Source: CAZZKF01 sp964654995 (GTDB taxonomy: Bacteria; Pseudomonadota; Alphaproteobacteria; CAZZKF01). From it: 64,000 bases of DNA. The notes under the pieces were generated by a model. It was not told the DNA's origin. It searched no databases and was given only the letters and a program-made list of their open reading frames with translations. Below are positions 1-12,339 of the stretch, in pieces; within the stretch, counting starts at the first letter, position 1; every line of letters starts with the position of its first letter. The position numbers were made by a program, and so were the translations under genes. Location: the NCBI GenBank assembly GCA_964654995.1, contig CAZZKF010000005.1, positions 13,199 to 77,198 of the forward strand. The letters are read 5' to 3'.

Positions 1-762
1 ATTCTGGTGGACACCGAGGGCCCGGTGGGCGTGATCACGCTCAACCGACCGCAGGCTCACAACGCACTGAATACGGCCTTGATGCGCGAACTCAAGGCGG
101 CGCTCAAGGCCTTCGAAGCGGATGATGCCATCGGCTGCATGGTGATCACCGGCTCGGACGCCGCCTTTGCCGCCGGCGCCGACATCAAGGAGATGCAGGC
201 CCGCGACTACATGGACGTGTTCGCCGCCGACTTCATCACCGCCGAGTGGGAGCAGGCGGCGGCCTGCCGCAAGCCGCTGATCGCGGCGGTCGCCGGCTAT
301 GCGCTGGGCGGCGGCTGCGAGCTGGCGATGATGTGCGACATCGTCATCGCCGCCGATACGGCCAAATTCGGCCAGCCGGAAATTCGCCTCGGCATCATGC
401 CCGGGGCCGGCGGCACCCAGCGCCTGGTCCGTGCCATCGGCAAGGCCAAGGCGATGGAGATGTGTCTCACCGGCCGCATGATCGGGGCCGAAGAGGCGGA
501 ACGCGCCGGCCTCGTCGCCCGCGTCGTGCCGGCCGAGAAGCTGATGGAGGAAACACTCGGCGTCGCCGCCGCCATCGCCGGCTTCTCGCGGCCCAGCGTC
601 CTGATGATCAAGGAGGCGATCAACCGCGCCTTCGAGATGCCGCTGGCCGAGGGCATAAGGTTCGAGCGCCGCCTGTTCCACTCCCTGTTCGCCACCGAGG
701 ATCAGAAGGAAGGCATGCAGGCCTTCCTGGACAAGCGCGAGCCGGTTTTCCGCAACCGCTAG
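1..762 (+). CDS. Enoyl-CoA hydratase (5' end outside window)
   Basis: Crotonase-family enzyme that hydrates trans-2-enoyl-CoA in fatty-acid beta-oxidation. The reading frame is open from base 1, so the first few codons lie upstream; about 253 residues are visible, close to the full family length of about 257. Oxyanion-hole segments are seen as AAGADIKEM and, further on, ALGGGCELA, followed by [12 protein letters not shown], which carries the region of the catalytic glutamates. The C-terminal helix ends in [11 protein letters not shown], usual for short-chain (ECHS1/FadB1-like) hydratases. In many alphaproteobacteria this gene sits next to rpsT and dnaA, as here. Substrate chain length cannot be read from the sequence. 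Confidence 0.93.
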   Translation: MLVDTEGPVGVITLNRPQAHNALNTALMRELKAALKAFEADDAIGCMVITGSDAAFAAGADIKEMQARDYMDVFAADFITAEWEQAAACRKPLIAAVAGYALGGGCELAMMCDIVIAADTAKFGQPEIRLGIMPGAGGTQRLVRAIGKAKAMEMCLTGRMIGAEEAERAGLVARVVPAEKLMEETLGVAAAIAGFSRPSVLMIKEAINRAFEMPLAEGIRFERRLFHSLFATEDQKEGMQAFLDKREPVFRNR

Positions 763-802
763 ACCCGGGTCCCGGCCGCTCCGACGGCCGCGCGGTTCGG
801 CG

Positions 803-831
803 TTGACGCCGGCGGAGGCCGGGGATATAAA
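803..831 (+). promoter_or_regulatory. Sigma-70-type promoter of rpsT
   Basis: TTGACG at 803-808 and TATAAA at 826-831 are separated by exactly 17 bases. The expected transcript start is near 838, about 35 bases before the rpsT start codon. This is the best consensus-like promoter seen in the first 10 kb. Confidence 0.65.
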
Positions 832-873
832 CGCATCTCCGAATTTCGAGCCCTTGTGCAGAGACGGTAAGAC

Positions 874-1140
874 ATGGCCAATACCCCCGGCGCCAGAAAA
901 CGCATTCGCCGCAACGAGCGGCGCGCCGCGATCAATCGCAACCGCATCAGCCGCATCCGCACCTTCATCAAGAAGGTCGAGACGGCGATCGCCGAAGGCG
1001 ACAAGGACAGAGCGGCCGAGGCTCTGCGCGCGGCCCAGCCGGAAATCATGCGCGGGGTGACCAAGGGCGTGCTGCACAAGAACACGGCGGCCCGCAAGAT
1101 CTCGCGGCTGTCGCGCCACGTCGCCCGCATGGGCAACTGA
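874..1140 (+). CDS. rpsT: 30S ribosomal protein S20
   Basis: Primary 16S rRNA-binding protein of the small subunit, 88 residues, the normal length. The sequence is rich in Arg, Lys and Ala and predicted helical, starting [17 protein letters not shown] and ending in the usual [17 protein letters not shown] region. It has its own promoter and is separated from the enoyl-CoA hydratase gene by 111 bases. The rpsT gene upstream of dnaA is a common alphaproteobacterial arrangement, although here a rhodanese gene lies between them. Confidence 0.97.
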   Translation: MANTPGARKRIRRNERRAAINRNRISRIRTFIKKVETAIAEGDKDRAAEALRAAQPEIMRGVTKGVLHKNTAARKISRLSRHVARMGN

Positions 1141-1614
1141 ACCGGCGCCCGAGTCGCACGCGAATTCCATCCATCTAGCGGCAAGGCCGGCCGCCCGTCG
1201 GGCGGTGCCGCGGAGTCGCACCCGGACAATCCGTCCGCCTGGCCGGCCGGCACCGGCGACCAGGACAAGATTTTGTGGGCATGCGGTTCATGACACCCAA
1301 GCGGACCCATTTTTTTTGGTGTTCACCATGTGATCCGGTTGCCAGCGCCGCCGACCGCAGCTACGTTACGTAGTCTTTGCGATTTCTGTTGTTGTTTTTT
1401 AGGTTCAAGTAAAAACAAAGAAAATACCGGAAATATGATTTTGTTATTGGTCAAAATTTCTCCACATTAGGGATGTTCAAATTCCTGCGCGCGGCCTCGT
1501 CAGGTTGTGGCGCCGGAATCAGGGGTTTCGTTTGATTGGTACTTGATTTTTTACTGCAATCTGGGACGACCGGGCATCGTGGACGCATCCGGGAAAGGGG
1601 GGCTTTTCCGATAA
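1141..1614. other. 474-base intergenic region before the dnaA group; AT-rich core, possible origin or dnaA control region
   Basis: No gene is seen. The first 170 bases are GC-rich and include a 7-1-7 inverted repeat, CCGCCCG/CGGGCGG, at 1191-1205. A run of eight Ts occurs near 1311-1318, a perfect 6-1-6 inverted repeat CTACGT-T-ACGTAG at 1361-1373, and then a strongly AT-rich stretch at about 1378-1475 that contrasts with the GC-rich surroundings. One sequence, TTCTCCACA at 1458-1466, differs from the DnaA box TTATCCACA by one base. This fits a replication origin or a dnaA regulatory region, but a cluster of good DnaA boxes is not visible. Confidence 0.3.
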
Positions 1615-2034
1615 ATGTCGGGACTGGCTGGCGAAATCGAGGCGCGCGACGCCTGGAAAATACTTGAGCAGGACGATGGCGCGGTTCTGATCGACGTGCG
1701 CACCGATGCCGAATGGACCTATGTCGGCGTGCCCGATCTGAGCCCCCTGGGCAAGACGCCGGTGCGCCTCTCCTGGCAGCTGTTTCCGGAGATGGCGGTC
1801 GATCCCGGGTTTTGCGACAAGCTGGAAAGCCTGGGGCTGCCGCGCGATGCGCCATTGCTGTTCATCTGCCGCTCCGGCGCCCGTTCGCGGGCCGCCGCCG
1901 AGGCGATGGCGGCCCGCGGGTATACCCGGTGCTACAACGTCGTCGACGGCTTCGAGGGGGATCCGGACGCGCACAATCATCGGGGCACGATCAATGGCTG
2001 GAAGGTCGCCGGCCTGCCCTGGGTGCAAGAGTAG
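1615..2034 (+). CDS. Rhodanese-like sulfurtransferase domain protein
   Basis: Single rhodanese domain, 139 residues, no signal peptide. The active-site loop CRSGARS with Cys85 is intact, so transfer of a persulfide sulfur is chemically possible. The conserved DVRTDAEW segment (about residues 27-34) and the C-terminal NGWKVAGLPW are typical of alphaproteobacterial stand-alone rhodaneses. It lies between rpsT and dnaA, 44 bases ahead of the dnaA start on the same strand, so it may be co-transcribed with dnaA. The physiological sulfur donor and acceptor are unknown. Confidence 0.88.
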   Translation: MSGLAGEIEARDAWKILEQDDGAVLIDVRTDAEWTYVGVPDLSPLGKTPVRLSWQLFPEMAVDPGFCDKLESLGLPRDAPLLFICRSGARSRAAAEAMAARGYTRCYNVVDGFEGDPDAHNHRGTINGWKVAGLPWVQE

Positions 2035-2078
2035 ATATCGGCCAGAAACGACGGACAGGACAGGGAAACGGGGACGCA

Positions 2079-3479
2079 ATGACGGGGCGAGACGTTGATA
2101 TGGACAGGGACTGGACACAGGTTCGTGCGCGGCTCAAATCGGAATTCGGCGACGCCACCTACAACAGCTGGATCAAGCCGCTGAGCCTGGTCGACGTGCG
2201 CGACGGCCGCGCCCTGATCGCCGCCCCGACCCGGTTCATGCGCGACTGGGTGCTGTCCCACTACGGCGACCGCATTCGCGATCTTCTGGCTCTGGAAAAC
2301 ACCGACATTGCCGATATCGAGATCGAGGTCCGCGCCCGCCTCGGCGGGCGTGATTCGTCACCCGGCGAAGCCGCCAAAACCGGCACCGACACCGGCTCCG
2401 GCAAGCGCTTGGCGCCTCAGCGCGCGGTCCCGGAACGCCGCCGCGACGATGAGATCGGCGCACCGCTCAATCCGCGCTTCACCTTTGCCAGCTTCGTCGT
2501 CGGCAAGTCCAACGAGCTGGCCCATGCCGCCGCCCGCCGGGTCGCCGAAAATCCCCATGTCCAGTTCAATCCGCTGTTTCTCTATGGCGGCGTCGGGCTT
2601 GGCAAGACCCATCTGATGCACGCCGTCGCCTGGCACATCCGGGCCCGCGATCCGGCCCGCAAGGTGATGTATCTGTCAGCCGAAAAGTTCATGTATCAGT
2701 TCATCCGGGCGCTGCGCTTCAAGGACACCATGACCTTCAAGCAGCAGTTCCGCTCGGCCGACGTGCTGATGATCGACGATGTCCAGTTCATCGCCCACAA
2801 GGAATCGACCCAGGAAGAGTTTTTTCATACCTTCAACGCGCTGATCGACAACCACCGCCAGGTGATCATTTCCGCCGACCGCTCGCCGTCCGACCTCGAA
2901 GGCATCGACGAGCGCATCCGCTCGCGCCTGGGGTGGGGGCTGGTCGCCGACATTCATCCCACCGATTTCGAGCTGCGCCTCGGCATCCTGCAGTCCAAGG
3001 CCGAGCAGGTCGGCGATGTCGACGTGCCGGAAGAGGTGCTGGAGTTCCTGGCCCGGCGGATCACCTCAAATGTGCGCGAGCTCGAAGGCGGGCTCAACCG
3101 GGTGGTCGCCTACGCCAGCCTGGTCGGCCGGCCGGTGACCCTGGAGATGGCCCAGGAGGTGCTCCAGGACCTGCTGCGCGCCAACGACCGCCGGGTCAGC
3201 GTCGAGGACATTCAGCGCAAGGTCGCCGATTATTTCAATCTCCGCCTGTCCGATCTGCTGTCGGTACGGCGCGCCCGCTCGGTGGCCCGGCCGCGGCAGG
3301 TGGCGATGTATCTGGCCAAGCAGATCACCTCGCGCTCGCTGCCCGAGATCGGCCGCAAGTTCGGCGGGCGCGACCACACCACGGTGATGCACGCGGTGCG
3401 CCGCATCGAGGAGCTGCGCGAGCTTGATGCCGAGCTCGACGAGGCGATTTCCCACATCCGCCGCACCCTCGAATCCTGA
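2079..3479 (+). CDS. dnaA: Chromosomal replication initiator protein DnaA
   Basis: AAA+ ATPase that binds DnaA boxes and opens the origin. With the ATG at 2079 it has 466 residues; a second in-frame ATG at 2100 would remove seven. Domain I starts at [13 protein letters not shown], a variable linker covers about residues 90-128, and the AAA+ core has Walker [10 protein letters not shown] at about 170-178 and Walker [10 protein letters not shown] at 229-237. The C-terminal DNA-binding domain carries the signature [11 protein letters not shown] at about 429-439. The frame stays open upstream of 2079 inside the rhodanese gene, but homology begins only here. It is followed by a hairpin and then dnaN. 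Confidence 0.98.
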   Translation: MTGRDVDMDRDWTQVRARLKSEFGDATYNSWIKPLSLVDVRDGRALIAAPTRFMRDWVLSHYGDRIRDLLALENTDIADIEIEVRARLGGRDSSPGEAAKTGTDTGSGKRLAPQRAVPERRRDDEIGAPLNPRFTFASFVVGKSNELAHAAARRVAENPHVQFNPLFLYGGVGLGKTHLMHAVAWHIRARDPARKVMYLSAEKFMYQFIRALRFKDTMTFKQQFRSADVLMIDDVQFIAHKESTQEEFFHTFNALIDNHRQVIISADRSPSDLEGIDERIRSRLGWGLVADIHPTDFELRLGILQSKAEQVGDVDVPEEVLEFLARRITSNVRELEGGLNRVVAYASLVGRPVTLEMAQEVLQDLLRANDRRVSVEDIQRKVADYFNLRLSDLLSVRRARSVARPRQVAMYLAKQITSRSLPEIGRKFGGRDHTTVMHAVRRIEELRELDAELDEAISHIRRTLES

Positions 3480-3484
3480 TCGAT

Positions 3485-3508
3485 CGGGGGCGATTTTCGG
3501 CGCCCCCG
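3485..3508 (+). terminator. Hairpin just after dnaA
   Basis: A perfect 8-base-pair inverted repeat, CGGGGGCG at 3485-3492 and CGCCCCCG at 3501-3508 with an 8-base loop, begins 6 bases after the dnaA stop. No T run follows, so it is a candidate terminator or RNA-stabilising hairpin rather than a textbook intrinsic terminator. The 227-base dnaA-dnaN spacer leaves room for a separate dnaN promoter. Confidence 0.45.
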
Positions 3509-3706
3509 AGCCGGCCGCCGCCAGGCTTGGCAGGACCCCGTAAACAGGCTAGAAAAACGTGCGGATTCAAGCGGTTTCTGTTATGGTCGGCGTGACCTTC
3601 CGGGGGGCCGGGCGCAACCCTTGAATGGGGGCTGGTTTTTCTTCATGGCCCGGGTCCCGTCGTGGGGTACGGTTGCGGTATCTTTTTGTCGAGAAGCAGT
3701 CAGGCG

Positions 3707-4821
3707 ATGAAACTCACCATTGAACGCGGAACCCTGTTGAAGGCGCTGGGTCATGTGCAAAGCATCGTCGAGCGGCGCAACACGATCCCGATTCTCTCCA
3801 ACGTCCAGATCGAGGCCGAAGACGGGCGGCTGAGCCTCACCGCTACCGATCTCGACCTGGCGATCGTTGAATCGGTGCCAGCCGACATTCAGGAGCCGGG
3901 AACGCTGACGACGCCGGCGCACACGCTTTACGACATCGTCCGCAAGCTCCCCGACGGGGCCGAGATCGAGCTGCGCTATGACGGCACGGAGGGCCGGCTG
4001 GCGCTCAACTGCGGGCGCTCGCACTTCAAGCTCGCCTGCCTGCCGCGCGAGGATTTCCCGGTGATGGATGCCGGCGATCTGCCGCATCGCTTCGCCATTT
4101 CGGCGGCCGACCTCAAGCGGTTGATCGACAAGACCCGGTTTGCCATCTCCACCGAAGAGACCCGCTATTACCTGAACGGTATCTATTTTCATGTGACTGA
4201 TGCGGACGGCATCGCCAGCCTGCGGGCCGTCGCCACCGACGGCCACCGCCTCGCCCGGGTCGAGATGCCGGCCCCCGAAGGCGCCGCCGGCATGCCCGGG
4301 GTGATCGTCCCGCGCAAGGCCGTCGCCGAGCTGCGCAAGCTGATCGACGAATTCGAAGGCGACATCAAGGTGTCGCTGTCGGATACCAAGATCCGCTTCG
4401 ATTTCGACGACGCGGTGCTGACCTCGAAGCTGATCGACGGCACCTTTCCCGATTACGCCCGGGTCATTCCGACGACCAACGACAAGGCGCTCGAGGTCGA
4501 TGCCAAGCAGCTGGAAACCGTTGTCGACCGGGTGTCCACCATCGCCACCGAAAAATCGCGGGCGATCAAGCTCAATCTCGATCAGGACCAGCTGGTGCTC
4601 TCCGCCACCAGCTCGGAAACCGGGACCGGAACCGAGGAGCTGGCGGTCTCCTATGCGCAGGACCCCCTGGAGATCGGCTTCAATTCCCGCTATCTCCTCG
4701 ACATACTTGCCCATGTCGACGGCGAGCATGCGAAGATTCTGCTGGCCGACCCGACATCGCCGACCCTGGTGCGCGACGAGGCGGATGACGGCGCGCTTTA
4801 CGTCCTGATGCCGATGCGGGT

Positions 4822-4825
<4 letters not shown>
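3707..4825 (+). CDS. dnaN: DNA polymerase III sliding clamp, beta subunit
   Basis: Ring-shaped processivity clamp of the replicase. The start is ATG 3707 (MKLTIERGTLLKALGHVQSI), giving 372 residues, the standard length; the open frame upstream to 3662 has no family similarity. Three topologically similar clamp domains are recognisable, with NTIPILSNVQI near residue 25, LRAVATDGHRLA in the middle, and the C-terminal VLMPMRV typical of the family. The stop overlaps the first possible recF start (GTGA at 4822-4825), indicating translational coupling in a dnaN-recF-gyrB operon. Confidence 0.98.
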
Positions 4826-8483
<3,658 letters not shown>

Positions 8484-8519
8484 GCGCCGCGGCGCCCGGA
8501 CTCGCGACAGGCGGCGGCG

Positions 8520-10430
8520 ATGACCGCGAACAGCGCCGGTAAAGGCGGCTCCGGAAAGTCCCGGCGCCGGGCGCGGCGCATGCCGAAGCGGCTGCGCCGG
8601 ACTGCACGGTGGGCGGCGCTCACCGCGCTGTGGGGCACCATTGCCATCGTCGCCATCCTCGGCGTCTTCGCCCTCGATCTGCCCGACATCGGCGATCTCA
8701 ACGACACGGCACGCCGCCCCGGGATTACGCTGCTGGCGGCGGATGAGACCCGCATTGCCAGTTTCGGCGACCTGTACGGCGAATGGCTGACGGTGGACGA
8801 ACTGCCGCCGGTCCTGATCGACGCGGTGCTGGCCACCGAGGACCGGCGTTTCTACGACCACTTCGGCATCGATCTGCATGGCCTGGCCCGCGCCCTGTGG
8901 GCCAACATCCGGGCCGGACATGTGGTCCAGGGCGGCAGCACGATCACCCAGCAACTGGCCAAGAACCTGTTCCTGACGCCTGAGCGCACGATAAAGCGCA
9001 AGATTCAGGAGGTGCTCCTCGCCCTGTGGATGGAGCAGCTGTTCACCAAGGATCAGATCCTCACCCTCTATCTCAACCGCGTCTATCTGGGCGCCGGCAA
9101 TTACGGAGTGGACGCTGCGGCACGCCATTATTTCGGCCATTCGGCGCGCAGCCTGAGCGTGGCCGAAGCGGCGATGCTCGCCGGCCTGCTCAAGGCGCCG
9201 TCGCGCTATGCCCCGACCAACGATGTCGAGCGGGCGCGGGCGCGCGCCGCCCAGGTCATTCGCAATCTGGTCGATGCCGGCCGCCTCGATCAGGCGGGCG
9301 CCGATGCCGCGCTGGCCGCCATGCCCCGGCTCAAGCCCCCGAAGGCACCGTCGAGCGCCCGCTATTTTGCCGACTGGGTGGCGACGCAGCTCCCCGGCCT
9401 GATCGGCAACACCGGCCGCGATCTGGTGATTCGTACCACCCTGGCACCGCGTCTCCAGCGCCTCGCCGAACGCGCGGTGGCTGCCAATCTGGCCCGCGAC
9501 GGCGACCGCCTCAATGCCCATCAGGCGGCGCTGGTGGCCCTGGCACCCGGCGGTGCGGTGCGCGCCATGGTCGGCGGCCGGTCCTATGCGACAAGCCAGT
9601 TCAACCGCGCCACCCAGGCGCTGCGCCAGCCGGGCTCGGCGTTCAAGCTGTTCGTCTATCTCGCCGCCATGGAGGCCGGGCTGACACCGGAAAGCCGGAT
9701 GCGGGACTCACCGGTGATCCTCGAGGGCTGGCGGCCGCAGAACTATTCGAAGCGCTATCGCGGCGAGGTCACCCTGCGCCAGGCACTCATTCATTCGATC
9801 AACACGGTGGCGGTCAAATTGTCCGAGCGGGTCAACCGCCGGCGCGTCATCGCCGCCGCCCGGCGGCTTGGTATCACCAGCAAGATGACGGCGCGCCCGA
9901 GCCTGGCGCTCGGCACCTCGGAGGTGCGCCTGATCGAGCTGACCGCCGCCTACGGCACGCTGGCGCACAACGGGCGCCCGGTCCGGCCCTATGGCATCGT
10001 CGAGATCCGCGATGGCGCCGGCACCGTGCTTTACCGCCGGCCCGAGCGCCGTGATGAGCCGGTGATCGATCCGCTGGTTCTGGGCGAGCTCAACGACATG
10101 CTGATCGACGTGTTGAAGACCGGCACCGGCAAGGCCGCCTATCTCGACCGGCCGGCGGCCGGCAAGACCGGCACCAGCCAGGATTTCCGCGACGCCCTTT
10201 TCATCGGCTATACGGCCGATCTGGTGGCCGGCGTATGGGTCGGCAACGACGACGGCACGCCGATGCGCAAGGTGACCGGCGGCGGTCTGCCGGCGCGCAT
10301 CTGGCGCGATTTCATGGCGCCCGCAGTCGCCGACATGCCGGTGCGCGACCTGCCCCGCTATCAGCCGGTGCCGGAACAGAAGAAAAAGAAAAAACGCGGC
10401 TTTTTCTCGCGCCTGTTTTCACGCAAGTGA
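8520..10430 (+). CDS. Class A penicillin-binding protein (transglycosylase/transpeptidase, PBP1A type)
   Basis: Bifunctional peptidoglycan synthase, 636 residues. A basic cytoplasmic tail (residues 1-30) is followed by one membrane anchor (about 31-52). The GT51 glycosyltransferase domain shows EDRRFYDHFGID with catalytic Glu107 and GGSTITQQLAKNLF (138-151). The transpeptidase domain has the three penicillin-binding motifs: SAFK with Ser373, SIN (426-428) and KTGT (549-552). The C-terminus ends in a lysine-rich stretch, KKKKKRGFFSRLFSRK, which is unusual and could contact nucleic acid or membrane lipid. It is shorter than E. coli PBP1A because the OB-like insertion is missing. Confidence 0.93.
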   Translation: MTANSAGKGGSGKSRRRARRMPKRLRRTARWAALTALWGTIAIVAILGVFALDLPDIGDLNDTARRPGITLLAADETRIASFGDLYGEWLTVDELPPVLIDAVLATEDRRFYDHFGIDLHGLARALWANIRAGHVVQGGSTITQQLAKNLFLTPERTIKRKIQEVLLALWMEQLFTKDQILTLYLNRVYLGAGNYGVDAAARHYFGHSARSLSVAEAAMLAGLLKAPSRYAPTNDVERARARAAQVIRNLVDAGRLDQAGADAALAAMPRLKPPKAPSSARYFADWVATQLPGLIGNTGRDLVIRTTLAPRLQRLAERAVAANLARDGDRLNAHQAALVALAPGGAVRAMVGGRSYATSQFNRATQALRQPGSAFKLFVYLAAMEAGLTPESRMRDSPVILEGWRPQNYSKRYRGEVTLRQALIHSINTVAVKLSERVNRRRVIAAARRLGITSKMTARPSLALGTSEVRLIELTAAYGTLAHNGRPVRPYGIVEIRDGAGTVLYRRPERRDEPVIDPLVLGELNDMLIDVLKTGTGKAAYLDRPAAGKTGTSQDFRDALFIGYTADLVAGVWVGNDDGTPMRKVTGGGLPARIWRDFMAPAVADMPVRDLPRYQPVPEQKKKKKRGFFSRLFSRK

Positions 10431-10451
10431 CGGCCTGGGGCGGCGACCGGC

Positions 10452-10898
10452 TTACGCCGGATCCTCGGGCCAGGTGACGATATGGCTTTCGACGTCCGAG
10501 GCCTCGCGCTCGCTGATCACGCGGCCGCGCACCGAGACGCCGGCGGCATGGACGGTTCCCGAATCGCCCGAGACCAGCGGGTGCCACCAGGCCAGCCCCC
10601 GGCCCTCGGAGATGCGGCGGTAGGCGCAGCTCGGCGGCAGCCAGGCCAGATCGTCGAGCTTCTCAGGCCTCAGGACGACGCAATCGGGGACCAGGCGGGC
10701 GCGGGCGCTGTAGCGAGTGCAGCGGCAGCTTTTCAGGTTGAGCAGGCGGCAGGCGATCCGGGTGAACACCACCGGCCCGTCATCCTCGTCCTGAACCTTG
10801 TGGAGACAGCAGCGCCCGCAGCCGTCGCACAGGGATTCCCATTCCCGGGCGGTCATTTCGTCAAGGCGCTTGACCTCCCAGAACGGCTTGTCCGTCAT
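10452..10898 (-). CDS. YcgN-type UPF0260 family protein
   Basis: Cysteine-rich cytoplasmic protein of 148 residues, belonging to the YkgJ/YcgN zinc- or iron-chelating group. The hallmark [11 protein letters not shown] near residues 24-34 and a second cysteine group, [11 protein letters not shown], are present, followed by LVPDCV, SCAYR and WWHPLVSGD, which align well along the length of the UPF0260 family as I recall it. Its function is not established. The start codon overlaps the stop of the sco1-like gene by 4 bases (10895-10898), so the two are probably co-translated. Confidence 0.85.
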   Translation of the reverse strand: MTDKPFWEVKRLDEMTAREWESLCDGCGRCCLHKVQDEDDGPVVFTRIACRLLNLKSCRCTRYSARARLVPDCVVLRPEKLDDLAWLPPSCAYRRISEGRGLAWWHPLVSGDSGTVHAAGVSVRGRVISEREASDVESHIVTWPEDPA

Positions 10899-11527
10899 CC
10901 CCCCGACCGATCGATGAAGCCGGCGATCTTTGCCGCCATCGCCTCGGGCGCGACCTCGCGCCCGAAATGCGTCAGATAGCGCCCGTCGCGGCCCATCAGA
11001 AAGACGATGGAGCTGTGATCCATCAGATAGTCGTCTTCGTCGCCGGCGCGGGCGTAATAGACGTGATAGGCGCGGGTGATCGCGCGAATCTGCTCCGGCG
11101 TTCCGGTCAGCCCGCGAAAACGGGGATGGAAGTGGCTCAGGTATTCGGCCAGCACCGGCGCCGTATCGCGCGCCGGGTCGACGGTGATGAACAACGGCTG
11201 GACGGCCTCGGCCTTGGCGCCCAGTTCGTCGAGAGCGGCACTCATCACCTGCAGTTCCATCGGGCAGACGTCGGGACAGGAGGTGTAGCCGAAATAGATC
11301 AGCATAAACCGGCCGCGAAAATCATTGTCGCTCACCGTCCGGCCATCCTGATCGATCAGCGTGAACGGTCCGCCGATCTGAACTGCGCGGTGGACCATCT
11401 CCGGCTGCGGCTCGGAGCGGTGACGCAACACCCAGGAGGCGGCGACAACGGCCAGAACCGTGGCCAGCACAAACCATGAAATGCGGGCGATCAGACGGCT
11501 GCGGGGAAGCGGATTCTTGTCGGTCAC
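10895..11527 (-). CDS. SCO1/SenC copper chaperone for cytochrome oxidase
   Basis: Membrane-anchored, periplasm-facing thioredoxin-fold protein that delivers copper to or reduces the CuA site of cytochrome c oxidase. It has 210 residues with one N-terminal membrane segment (about 14-34). The copper-binding CxxxC is TSCPDVCP (Cys84 and Cys88), and the distal ligand is His171 in YLMDHSS. The start is GTG. In Rhodobacter the homologue senC is linked to regA and regB; here it lies 0.8 kb from regB, separated by an ankyrin gene, which supports a role in redox-controlled respiration. Confidence 0.93.
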   Translation of the reverse strand: MTDKNPLPRSRLIARISWFVLATVLAVVAASWVLRHRSEPQPEMVHRAVQIGGPFTLIDQDGRTVSDNDFRGRFMLIYFGYTSCPDVCPMELQVMSAALDELGAKAEAVQPLFITVDPARDTAPVLAEYLSHFHPRFRGLTGTPEQIRAITRAYHVYYARAGDEDDYLMDHSSIVFLMGRDGRYLTHFGREVAPEAMAAKIAGFIDRSGG

Positions 11528-11593
11528 GGGCGCGGTCCTCGAACGTCTGCCCGGGAGATCCCGACCGGGCGACTTGAAAGCCGGGTCCAGCTA

Positions 11594-11621
11594 TTGCATA
11601 AAACGGTCGCGGGAGTAAATA
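11594..11621 (+). promoter_or_regulatory. Possible promoter of the ankyrin gene
   Basis: TTGCAT at 11594-11599 and TAAATA at 11616-11621 have a 16-base spacer, about 70 bases ahead of the ankyrin gene start. It lies in the divergent space between sco1 and the ankyrin gene. The match is moderate. Confidence 0.4.
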
Positions 11622-11699
11622 CGAGACCCCCGATCCGCCCCGTCGCCCGCTCGGGCCGCGGGGGAGGAACGGGGCGATACCGCAATCAGGAGAAATGAA

Positions 11700-12266
11700 A
11701 TGCCGGGCCGGATCGTACTGCTTTTCGGCGTCCTGTGTGGCCTCATCCTGGCCTCTTCGGGCCCTGCAAGTGCGCAACTGTCGCCGGACGCCAAGCTGGT
11801 CAAGGCCATTCGCGACGGTGACTTGCGCGAAATTCAGGTCCGGGTGCTCAACGGCGCCAATGTCAACGCCCGCGACGCCGATGGCACGCCGGCTTTGGTG
11901 ATTGCCGCCGACAAGGGCGAGGCTTCGGTCGTTCAGTATCTGCTGCGCAACGGTGCGCGCGCGGACTCGGCGGCGCGCAAGACCGGCCTGACGGCGCTGA
12001 TGGCGGCGTCCGAGCGTGGCGACACCGCGGTTGTCCGGCTGCTGCTGTCCAAGGGCGCCGACCCCGACGCCACGGACCGGCGCGGCGAGACGGCGCTGAT
12101 CAAGGCGGCACGGCGTGGCCGGCGCGGACCGGTCGAGGCGCTGCTCAAGGCCGGCGCCGATTACGACATCGAGGATTATACCGGGCGCACGGCCCTGCAA
12201 TACGCCCGGGATTCACGAAAGCGCAGTATTGTCGACATGCTGGAGCGCGCTGGTGCCACCTATTAG
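11700..12266 (+). CDS. Secreted ankyrin-repeat protein
   Basis: Protein of 188 residues with a clear signal peptide (hydrophobic residues 4-20, likely cut after GPASA at about residue 25), so probably periplasmic. The mature part is made of four to five ankyrin repeats, seen as successive GANVNARDADGTPALV, NGARADSAARKTGLTALM, KGADPDATDRRGETALI and AGADYDIEDYTGRTALQ units, a protein-protein interaction scaffold. The start is supported by AGGAG a few bases upstream. It stands alone in the sco1-regB interval on the same strand as regBA; the partner is unknown. Confidence 0.88.
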   Translation: MPGRIVLLFGVLCGLILASSGPASAQLSPDAKLVKAIRDGDLREIQVRVLNGANVNARDADGTPALVIAADKGEASVVQYLLRNGARADSAARKTGLTALMAASERGDTAVVRLLLSKGADPDATDRRGETALIKAARRGRRGPVEALLKAGADYDIEDYTGRTALQYARDSRKRSIVDMLERAGATY

Positions 12267-12339
12267 AGCCCGCTGACATTTGCCTTGCCGGCGGCCAAGG
12301 CGCCGGTCCCGGGCAGACCGTCGCCGGCCAAGGCGGAAC

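Noticed and set aside
1475..1485. GTTCAAATTCC, resembling a tRNA T arm
   Set aside because: No matching stem, acceptor or anticodon arm is found around it.
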